Positions 6,492-11,018 of a stretch of DNA of 11,018 bases are shown one piece after another. The stretch's first letter is position 1; the number at the start of each line of letters is the position of its first letter. The notes beneath the pieces are model-generated. The model was given only the letters and a program-made list of their open reading frames with translations, was not told the DNA's origin and searched no databases. The translations under genes were made by a program, and so were the position numbers. The stretch is from an uncultured Bacteroidales bacterium. GTDB lineage: Bacteria > Bacteroidota > Bacteroidia > Bacteroidales > F082. The stretch covers positions 1 through 11,018 of the forward strand of contig CALBNP010000076.1 of the NCBI GenBank assembly GCA_937896505.1, written 5' to 3'.

Positions 6492-6526
6492 CTTTCCACT
6501 TTAAACTCTCCACTTTCCACTTTTCT
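6492..6526. repeat. degenerate heptad tract CTTTCCA
   Basis: Five 7-base units follow each other: CTTTCCA, CTTTAAA, CTCTCCA, CTTTCCA, CTTTTCT. On the operon (minus) strand this is a purine-rich TGGAAAG repeat close to the predicted transcription start. It directly follows the palindrome and the octamer tract. Confidence 0.6.
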
Positions 6527-6540
6527 CTCGTTTAACGCTG

Positions 6541-6571
6541 CAAATATACATTTTATTATTTAATGTTGTAA
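6541..6571 (-). promoter_or_regulatory. probable promoter of the repressor-protease operon
   Basis: On the minus strand TATATTTG (6548-6541) matches the TAnnTTTG -7 element. Twenty bases upstream (6571-6569) the -33 position reads TTA, a poor match. Start expected near 6534, leaving about 130 bases of leader that contain the three repeat tracts. The -33 position overlaps the 16-bp palindrome. Confidence 0.45.
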
Positions 6572-6585
6572 CTAATTAATTAGTT
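6570..6585. promoter_or_regulatory. perfect 16-bp palindrome, candidate BlaI-type operator
   Basis: AACTAATTAATTAGTT reads identically on both strands. It covers the -33 position of the minus-strand promoter candidate and the -7 element of the plus-strand candidate. BlaI/MecI repressors bind short AT-rich dyads at their own promoters, so this is the best operator candidate in the window. The assignment is inference; the palindrome itself is certain. Confidence 0.45.
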
Positions 6586-6588
6586 TTG
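6581..6588 (+). promoter_or_regulatory. candidate -7 element facing the TPR/HTH gene
   Basis: TAGTTTTG matches TAnnTTTG. No good TTG lies at the expected upstream distance, so the promoter would be weak or activator-dependent. Predicted start is near 6595, just before the structured element at 6604-6747, with about 230 bases of leader to the GTG at 6827. Weaker -7-like sequences closer to the gene (6787-6794, AACTTTTG) lack a partner. Confidence 0.35.
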
Positions 6589-6603
6589 TAGATAATTTTT
6601 ATG

Positions 6604-6747
6604 AGGTTCCGCTACGCATTGCTTGAGGAATGGAGAATATCGAGAATCTATCCAATGGCGATGATTGTTGTAATCAATTATAATACAGTATTATACGTCG
6701 TCTATTACCAAACTATCTTCTCCATTCCGATGTTTACAGCGGAATCT
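6604..6747 (+). ncRNA. nested inverted-repeat element, possible structured leader or small RNA
   Basis: Three stems nest in order. P1: AGGTTCCGCT (6604-6613) with AGCGGAATCT (6738-6747), 10 bp, one G-T. P2: GGAATGGAGAA (6627-6637) with TTCTCCATTCC (6718-6728), perfect 11 bp. P3: GGCGATG (6657-6663) with CGTCGTC (6696-6702), 7 bp, two G-T. P3 closes exactly on two adjacent hairpins: ATTG/CAAT at 6664-6678 and TATAATA/TATTATA at 6679-6695. Internal loops are 13/9 and 19/15 bases. GGAA-TCTG-TTCC at 6741-6752 could compete with P1. It lies just downstream of a possible start (about 6595) and upstream of the TPR/HTH gene. The overlapping 99-codon frame (6601-6900) looks non-coding. Strand and transcription are unproven. 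Confidence 0.4.
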
Positions 6748-6826
6748 GTTCCCAATCATTTTTCAGTGCTTTTGCGATTTCGATTGAACTTTTGCCTAAT
6801 TTTACACCCTCAAAATTTCAGTTTTA

Positions 6827-8599
6827 GTGAGCAGGGCTATATTTCGGTTTGTCTTTTTTGCTTTGATGCTTGTCGTAGCAGCCTGTCAGAGGCGCGATGA
6901 AGTATCATATCCTTTTGATAATGAGGAGGCTCCATACCATTACACCGTTTTTGCCAAAGCCAACACGTTGATGACTTTGCAGTCGGATAGTGCCATGAAA
7001 ATCTTGATGGCTTTTCACGATTCGGTGAATATCCGCTCGCTCAAGAAGCCCGATTATTTCGAATTCATGCTCTTGGCTTCCGAAATCAGCACTAAAGGCC
7101 CCATCGATTCTTTCCTGATGGCTCAAAATCAGCGCATCAATCTTTTCTACGATAGCCTTCACGAAGAGTATCCTTCGTCGGAAATGGTTGATTTCCTGTT
7201 GGCTAAGTCGTATTATTGCATTGCCAATTGTGAGGAGAAAAGCGACCGTATCCTCTCGGCTTGCGACAATTATTTCGAGGCTTTGGCCTTGGCCGAGAAG
7301 GTGAGCGCTGAGCGTTTTCCGTTGGTGAACGAGTTCATGGCTCTTACCTATAATAAAATAGGTGTCATCTATTACAACAACGAATCGTGGAGCATCGCCA
7401 TCGAAAACCTCAAAAAAGCCAACATCTATTTCAACCGCAACCACGTTGACATCGGTACTGCTTTTAATCTTGAAACCATTGGTGAAATTTTCTATCAAGC
7501 TGGAAATCAAGATAGTGCGTTAGTCTATTTCCATGAGGCTGATTCGGCTATCACGAACCTTTCGGATGTTGAGATCGGTTTCAAGAACCGCCAGACTTTG
7601 GTGAACAACCAAGCACGCACCTTGTTTAGCGTAGGCGACAAGGAACGGGCTTACGCCATGCTTTACGATGCGATTGCCGCGCAAACCGACGAAATAGAGC
7701 GCAAACCGCACTATAGCTTGTTGGCCGAACTTTATTTCATGGATCAAGTCAGCGACAGTGCCTTGCTTTATTACGAGAAGAGTTTTCCCTTTGGCCCATA
7801 CGAGCGCACGCGCTTGCTCAATAACATGATTTCGCTGTGCAACGAGATGGGCGATTACGAAAAGGCGGCTTATTATGCCACTTTCCTCGGCGAAGAAGTG
7901 GTGCGTTCGAAAACGAAACTGGCTCTCGTTCAGCACTATGAGAATCACGTCAAGGATGTGGAGTTGCAGTCGCAGCACCAAATTTCGGTGTATAACAACG
8001 TGAAGAATGTCGTCATCATGTTCTTGATTTTTGCTGCTGTGGTGGCAATTTTGCTGCTGCTTTACAAGCGTCTGAAGAAATTGATGGTCAGCAACAAAGC
8101 GCAGCATCAACAGTCGATGAAGGAGAAGGAAAATGAGCTGAAGCACAAGGAACTCGAACTGGAGATGACCAAGAAGAAACTCTCGTTCGAGGAAAAGCCT
8201 GGCGATTATGCTGGCCGTATGCAACAGCTTGAGCAGTCGCATATTGTACTTAAAATCAAGTCGTTGGTTGAGAAAGAAGATGTGATGACCAAGAACCTGA
8301 AAGGTGGTTCGACGCCTTTGCTGAAAGAGAGAGACTTGGTTGAACTCGTGAAGGCGGTGAATGACAGCTTCGACGACCTGACGACCATCTTGGTGAAGAA
8401 TTATCCTCGCCTTACCAGCAACGACATACGCTATTGCTGCCTGTTTTTCCTGAATCTGAAGCAAAAAGAGGTGGCCGCCTTGATGGGCATCTCGCAAAGC
8501 GGCATCAACCAGAAGCATCGTCGGTTGCAGCAAGTGTTTGGAACTAACGACTCGGTCAGTTCCTTCCTAAGCACTTATTTCAAAGAGATTTACGGCTAA
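6827..8599 (+). CDS. TPR lipoprotein with membrane segment, coiled coil and LuxR-like HTH
   Basis: A 590-residue predicted membrane-anchored regulator. The GTG start gives a signal peptide with lipobox VAAC and Cys20 as lipidation site; the next ATG (residue 14) would destroy it. Residues about 45-370 are helical TPR-type repeats (for example LETIGEIFYQAGNQDSALVYFHEADSA cut short at 215-241; NKIGVIYYNNESWSIAIENL at 176-195). A transmembrane helix lies at about 394-413, a charged coiled coil at 415-470 and a helix-turn-helix at 544-571 (KQKEVAALMGISQSGINQKH). Periplasmic TPRs and a cytoplasmic HTH follow from this order. Proteins of this design are common in Bacteroidota; their targets are mostly unknown. 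It is divergent from the BlaI operon and convergent with the SPOR gene, with interlocked stops. Likely role is signal-dependent transcription control; the ligand is unknown. Confidence 0.85.
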   Translation: MSRAIFRFVFFALMLVVAACQRRDEVSYPFDNEEAPYHYTVFAKANTLMTLQSDSAMKILMAFHDSVNIRSLKKPDYFEFMLLASEISTKGPIDSFLMAQNQRINLFYDSLHEEYPSSEMVDFLLAKSYYCIANCEEKSDRILSACDNYFEALALAEKVSAERFPLVNEFMALTYNKIGVIYYNNESWSIAIENLKKANIYFNRNHVDIGTAFNLETIGEIFYQAGNQDSALVYFHEADSAITNLSDVEIGFKNRQTLVNNQARTLFSVGDKERAYAMLYDAIAAQTDEIERKPHYSLLAELYFMDQVSDSALLYYEKSFPFGPYERTRLLNNMISLCNEMGDYEKAAYYATFLGEEVVRSKTKLALVQHYENHVKDVELQSQHQISVYNNVKNVVIMFLIFAAVVAILLLLYKRLKKLMVSNKAQHQQSMKEKENELKHKELELEMTKKKLSFEEKPGDYAGRMQQLEQSHIVLKIKSLVEKEDVMTKNLKGGSTPLLKERDLVELVKAVNDSFDDLTTILVKNYPRLTSNDIRYCCLFFLNLKQKEVAALMGISQSGINQKHRRLQQVFGTNDSVSSFLSTYFKEIYG

Positions 8600-9021
8600 T
8601 TGGATTTGCCGTTTCCTATCACGATTTTTGGCTCATACACCATGTCTGCTGTCACGAAGGCTTCTCGGAATTGTGGCTTGATGCGGTGAAGGCATTTCTC
8701 GGCTTCCACGCGGTTGCGGAAATCGCCGGCGCGAAGGCGGAAATAAGGCTCGGAATAGGAAAGATAGATTGGGATGTCGGGGAAAGCTTCCTCGAATTGC
8801 TTCTTCACCTTTTCGGCATGGGCCAGTGCTTCGTTGCCGATTTCCATGAAAATATGGATGCGATAGCCGCTGAAAGTGCTGTCGAGGGCATGAATCTGTC
8901 GCTGCTTCTGTATCAGTGTTGCGATGCGCGTATCTTGGTTAACATTCAGAGAACCACTGTTTTGCGAAAACGCCAAAGAGGCTATCACCAAAAAAAGATA
9001 TAGAAAAAAGAAACGTTTCAT
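8596..9021 (-). CDS. SPOR-domain exported protein
   Basis: A 141-residue protein with a signal peptide (MKRFFFLYLFLVIASLAFSQ). After a short linker, a SPOR domain covers about residues 52-130: GYRIHIFMEIG at its start, then a helix (ALAHAEKVKKQFEEAF), YLSYSEPYFRLRAGDF and NRVEAEKCLHRI. SPOR domains bind peptidoglycan stripped of stem peptides, often at the division septum, so a periplasmic cell-wall role is likely. There is no membrane anchor besides the signal peptide and no other domain. Its TAG stop (8598-8596) overlaps the TAA of the TPR/HTH gene by two bases. It has its own promoter, divergent from ruvB. Single-domain SPOR proteins of this size are common in Bacteroidota; partners are unknown. 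Confidence 0.88.
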   Translation of the reverse strand: MKRFFFLYLFLVIASLAFSQNSGSLNVNQDTRIATLIQKQRQIHALDSTFSGYRIHIFMEIGNEALAHAEKVKKQFEEAFPDIPIYLSYSEPYFRLRAGDFRNRVEAEKCLHRIKPQFREAFVTADMVYEPKIVIGNGKSN

Positions 9022-9041
9022 TTTTAGGAACTTTAACGCTG

Positions 9042-9071
9042 CAAAATTACATTTTTTTAATGATTGGCAAA
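9042..9071 (-). promoter_or_regulatory. promoter of the SPOR gene
   Basis: On the minus strand TTTG (9071-9068), an 18-base spacer and TAATTTTG (9049-9042) fit the -33/-7 pattern with slightly short spacing. Start expected near 9035, about 15 bases before the ATG at 9021. It interleaves with the ruvB promoter on the other strand. Confidence 0.6.
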
Positions 9072-9095
9072 TATCGGCCGAAAATTGTAATTTTG
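9064..9095 (+). promoter_or_regulatory. promoter of ruvB
   Basis: TTG (9064-9066), 21 bases, TAATTTTG (9088-9095). The -7 element is a full match. Start expected near 9102, leaving a leader of only about 11 bases to the ATG at 9113. This supports 9113 as the ruvB start: the longer frame opens at 8924, well before the promoter. Confidence 0.65.
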
Positions 9096-9112
9096 CCCCA
9101 CATTATTTTGAC

Positions 9113-10144
9113 ATGAATAGCAATTTAGACGCAAACGGATCACACCTCTCGAAGGCTGAGAAAGACCTTGAAAACGCCTTGCGCCCCGATGCCTTCAGTA
9201 GCTTCGCGGGTCAGAAGCAAGTGGTTGACAACCTGCGCGTTTTCGTGAAGGCCGCCGCGCAACGTGGCGAGGCTCTCGATCACACTCTGCTGCACGGCCC
9301 GCCCGGATTGGGCAAGACAACATTGTCGCACATCATCGCCCACGAACTCGGCGTTGGCATGAAGATGACCTCGGGTCCGGTGTTGGATAAGCCGGGCAAC
9401 CTCGCCGGCTTGCTCACCAGCCTTGAGCCTAACGATGTGCTCTTCATCGACGAGATTCACCGCCTCAGCCCGGTGGTGGAAGAGTACCTTTATTCCGCTA
9501 TGGAAGACTACCGCATCGACATCATGCTCGAGACGGGTCCGAGTGCGCGAAGCATACAGATTACGCTCAATCCTTTCACTTTGATTGGTGCCACCACACG
9601 CAGCGGCTTGCTCACCGCACCGTTGCGCTCGCGTTTCGGCATCAACTTGCGCTTGGAATATTACGATGCGCAAACGCTTTCGAAGATTGTGAAGCGTTCG
9701 GCGGGCATCCTCAATGTGCCCATCGAAGACGCTGCTGCTTTCGAGATTGCCCGCCGTAGCCGTGGCACACCGCGTATTGCCAACCTGCTCTTGCGCCGCG
9801 TGCGCGACTTCGCACAGATTCAAGGTGATGGTCACATCGACCTCGAGATTGCCCGCATCGGCCTTTCGGCCCTCAATGTCGATGAGCACGGCCTCGACGA
9901 CATGGACAACCGCATCCTTTCCACCATCATCGACAAGTTCAAGGGTGGACCGGTGGGTGTGAACACCATTGCCACCGCTGTGGGAGAAGACCCGGGCACC
10001 ATCGAGGAAGTGTGCGAGCCATTCCTCATTCAGGAAGGTTTCATCATGCGCACGCCGCGTGGCCGCGAATGCACCGATTTGGCATACAAGCACTTGGGAA
10101 AGACACGCATCGCCAAGACTGGGGAATTGGATTTGTTTGGTTGA
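9113..10144 (+). CDS. ruvB: Holliday junction branch-migration ATPase RuvB
   Basis: A 343-residue cytoplasmic AAA+ motor, normal length for RuvB. With RuvA and RuvC it drives branch migration of Holliday junctions in recombinational repair. Walker A is GPPGLGKTT at 62-70, Walker B is LFIDEIHRL at 110-118, sensor 1 is GATTRSG at 159-165 and the arginine finger is Arg174 in RSRFG. The C-terminal winged helix occupies about 265-335 (FKGGPVGVNTIATAVGED, FLIQEGFIMRTPRGR). The open frame extends upstream to 8924, but that part would be antisense to the SPOR gene and precede the promoter, so ATG 9113 (MNSNLDANG) is chosen. ruvA is not in the window. No gene follows for 399 bases. Confidence 0.97.
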   Translation: MNSNLDANGSHLSKAEKDLENALRPDAFSSFAGQKQVVDNLRVFVKAAAQRGEALDHTLLHGPPGLGKTTLSHIIAHELGVGMKMTSGPVLDKPGNLAGLLTSLEPNDVLFIDEIHRLSPVVEEYLYSAMEDYRIDIMLETGPSARSIQITLNPFTLIGATTRSGLLTAPLRSRFGINLRLEYYDAQTLSKIVKRSAGILNVPIEDAAAFEIARRSRGTPRIANLLLRRVRDFAQIQGDGHIDLEIARIGLSALNVDEHGLDDMDNRILSTIIDKFKGGPVGVNTIATAVGEDPGTIEEVCEPFLIQEGFIMRTPRGRECTDLAYKHLGKTRIAKTGELDLFG

Positions 10145-10182
10145 GATTATTTGTCATACAATTTACTGATTTGCATGATAAA

Positions 10183-10198
10183 ATGAACAGTTGTTCAT
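10183..10198. other. 16-bp dyad after ruvB with an extra half-site
   Basis: ATGAACA-GT-TGTTCAT is a perfect dyad 39 bases after the ruvB stop. TGTTCAT occurs again at 10207-10213, and AAATGAACA (10181-10189) can pair instead with TGTTCATTT (10207-10215). No T-tract follows directly, so it is a poor intrinsic terminator, though it is the nearest candidate for the end of the ruvB mRNA. It could be a protein-binding site. Confidence 0.4.
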
Positions 10199-10217
10199 CA
10201 TGATTTTGTTCATTTAT

Positions 10218-10248
10218 TTATGCGCCATAAAATCATTGTATATATTTG
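10218..10248 (+). promoter_or_regulatory. weak distal promoter candidate upstream of leuS
   Basis: TATATTTG at 10241-10248 matches TAnnTTTG; the -33 position (10218-10220) reads TTA. TTGTAT (10236-10241) and ATACAA (10251-10256) form a 6-bp dyad around it. A transcript would start near 10255 and run through the direct repeats towards leuS. Only one element is convincing. Confidence 0.25.
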
Positions 10249-10274
10249 ACATACAACATTATAATAAAATTTTA

Positions 10275-10313
10275 TTCGGGAGTTTGAAGAAATTCTGTTC
10301 GGGAGTTTGAAGA
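10275..10313. repeat. 16-bp direct repeat with 23-base period
   Basis: TTCGGGAGTTTGAAGA occurs at 10275-10290 and again, identically, at 10298-10313. The 7 bases between differ from the flanks, and the second copy runs into a T7 tract. AATAAAATTTTATT, a 14-bp palindrome, overlaps the left end (10263-10276). Function unknown. Two copies are too few to call a CRISPR or iteron array. Confidence 0.7.
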
Positions 10314-10378
10314 TTTTTTTGTCCAAGAAAAATGTGTGTTTTATATCAAATTTCATTCATCTTGTGTGCAAAAAAACT

Positions 10379-10448
10379 ATTTTCGTCAATTGTTTCAATT
10401 TCGTAATTGTTTCTGCCATGAACAATTTCGGGATTTATTGACGAAAAT
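10379..10448. other. 12-bp inverted repeat reaching the leuS promoter
   Basis: ATTTTCGTCAAT (10379-10390) and ATTGACGAAAAT (10437-10448) are perfect inverted copies 46 bases apart. Within the loop AATTGTT (10405-10411) pairs with AACAATT (10421-10427). The right arm contains the -33 TTG of the leuS promoter, so a protein bridging or a cruciform at this dyad could affect leuS expression. Confidence 0.5.
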
Positions 10449-10470
10449 TGCCCGTTTTTTCGTTACTTTG
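10438..10470 (+). promoter_or_regulatory. probable leuS promoter
   Basis: TTG (10438-10440), 22 bases, TTACTTTG (10463-10470), one mismatch to TAnnTTTG. Start expected near 10477, with a leader of about 67 bases to the leuS ATG. Confidence 0.45.
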
Positions 10471-10485
10471 CACGATTTTTTCGTG

Positions 10486-10524
10486 GTCATGCCTCGCATG
10501 GCGTGATTTCATCGTTTTTTGATG
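10486..10524 (+). other. leuS leader hairpins with a 5-codon upstream ORF
   Basis: GTCATGC/GCATGGC (10486-10502) forms a 7-bp stem with a CTC loop. CATC/GATG (10510-10524) encloses GTTTTTT. CACGA/TCGTG (10471-10485) is a third small stem at the predicted start. An ATG at 10489 opens the short frame MPRMA, ending with TGA at 10504-10506. It has no leucine codons, so it does not look like a classical leucine attenuator. Confidence 0.3.
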
Positions 10525-10543
10525 CAAAACAAACACTAACTAT

Positions 10544-11018
10544 ATGGATTACAATTTTTCCGAAATCGAAAAGAAGTGGCAGGAATACTGGCGCGACAAC
10601 AAGATTTATCAAGTGGAAATCGACAAAAACAAGCCGAAATTCTACGTCCTTGACATGTTTCCTTATCCTTCGGGCGCAGGCCTGCATGTGGGCCACCCGC
10701 TGGGTTACATCGCTTCCGATATCTATGCACGCTACAAGCGTCTGAAAGGCTTCAACGTGCTGCACCCCATGGGCTACGATGCTTACGGTCTGCCAGCCGA
10801 ACAATACGCCATCCAAACCGGCACTCACCCTGCCGTTACGACTGAAAAAAACATCAACCGCTACCGCGAGCAGATGGACAAAATCGGGTTCTGCTACGAC
10901 TGGGACCGCGAAGTCCGCACTAGCGACCCGAAATATTACAAATGGACACAATGGACTTTCATCCAGCTGTTTAACTCCTATTATTGCAACAATTGCAAGA
11001 AAGCCAAGCCTATCGCCA
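10544..11018 (+). CDS. leuS: leucyl-tRNA synthetase, N-terminal part
   Basis: The gene runs off the right edge; 158 complete codons are visible out of an expected 850-950. LeuS charges tRNA-Leu with leucine in the cytoplasm. The start MDYNFSEIEKKWQEYW is the usual N-terminus of bacterial LeuS. Class I signature region FPYPSGAGLHVGHPLGY includes the HIGH-type motif HVGH at residues 48-51. Further conserved blocks are GFNVLHPMGYDAYGLPAEQYA (about 70-90), TEKNINRYREQMDKIG and YDWDREVRTSDPKYYKWTQW. CNNCKK near the edge begins a possible zinc-binding or pre-editing insert. The start at 10544 fits the protein family, and the ATG is preceded by an A-rich leader, as is usual in this phylum. The KMSKS motif and editing domain lie outside the window. 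Confidence 0.96.
   Translation, partial: MDYNFSEIEKKWQEYWRDNKIYQVEIDKNKPKFYVLDMFPYPSGAGLHVGHPLGYIASDIYARYKRLKGFNVLHPMGYDAYGLPAEQYAIQTGTHPAVTTEKNINRYREQMDKIGFCYDWDREVRTSDPKYYKWTQWTFIQLFNSYYCNNCKKAKPIA

Noticed and set aside
6627..6728. MITE with 11-bp terminal inverted repeats
   Set aside because: No flanking target-site duplication seen, and a further matching stem lies outside the supposed ends, which fits a folded RNA better.
6601..6900. Open frame of 99 codons upstream of and overlapping the TPR/HTH gene
   Set aside because: No signal peptide or domain, unusual composition, overlaps the start of a well-supported gene in another frame, and coincides with the inverted-repeat element.
7520..8533. 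337-codon open frame on the minus strand inside the TPR/HTH gene
   Set aside because: Shadow frame; composition (many His, Gln, Leu) mirrors the sense codons.
8924..9112. N-terminal extension of the ruvB frame
   Set aside because: It is antisense to the SPOR gene, lies before the ruvB promoter, and RuvB proteins normally start close to the ATG at 9113.
9140..10093. 317-codon open frame on the minus strand inside ruvB
   Set aside because: Shadow frame of a highly conserved gene; no recognisable protein features.
10275..10313. CRISPR-like repeat
   Set aside because: Only two 16-base copies with a 7-base gap, and no cas gene in view.
10487..10951. 154-codon minus-strand frame over the start of leuS
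   Set aside because: Shadow of the well-supported leuS coding sequence.

Overview
The window looks like a chromosomal segment of a Bacteroidota (probably Bacteroidales) bacterium. Several signs agree. One secreted protein ends in a type IX secretion (T9SS) sorting domain. Signal peptides are of the short MKK...AQ type. An M56/BlaR1-like membrane protein carries a C-terminal TonB domain. One gene encodes a TPR/helix-turn-helix lipoprotein regulator. Promoters read as TTG-N18-22-TAnnTTTG (the Bacteroides -33/-7 type), and clear Shine-Dalgarno sequences are absent. The gene content is mostly core and accessory chromosome. No transposase, integrase, phage gene, CRISPR array, tRNA or rRNA gene was seen.

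Layout. Positions 1-994 hold the 3' end of ridA and a D-2-hydroxyacid dehydrogenase, closely linked on the + strand. Positions 995-1548 are gene-poor but structured: a palindromic repeat, two AT-rich inverted repeats, a good promoter, a 68-codon small ORF and a strong intrinsic terminator. This promoter-sORF-terminator unit resembles an orphan leader or attenuator, or a small RNA. Positions 1549-4311 hold two secreted proteins in tandem: a calcium-motif protein without a sorting domain, then a GLUG-repeat protein with a T9SS type A domain. A bidirectional terminator at 4433-4460 separates them from a convergent two-gene minus-strand operon (6404 to 4481), a BlaI/MecI-type repressor followed by the M56-TonB membrane protein.

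The 420-base divergent region 6405-6826 is the densest in unexplained structure. It holds a period-8 degenerate repeat, a palindrome, a period-7 repeat, a promoter candidate on each strand with a perfect 16-bp palindrome between them, and a 144-base nested inverted-repeat element (6604-6747) that could fold into a long rod ending in a three-way junction. It leads into the TPR/HTH lipoprotein regulator (6827-8599), whose stop codon interlocks with that of the convergent SPOR-domain protein (9021 to 8596). The SPOR gene and ruvB (9113-10144) are divergent, with back-to-back promoters. A 399-base AT-rich gap with dyads and a 16-bp direct repeat precedes leuS, which runs off the window.

How the parts may work together. 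RidA and the dehydrogenase fit 2-keto/2-imino acid metabolism. The BlaI-M56 pair is a typical membrane-protease-plus-repressor sensing circuit, and the central palindrome is its best operator candidate. The TPR/HTH protein appears to be a second, membrane-anchored regulator facing away from it. The secreted pair probably acts at the cell surface. RuvB and LeuS are housekeeping. The strongest candidate for something undescribed is the structured element at 6604-6747, followed by the orphan leader unit at 1169-1483.
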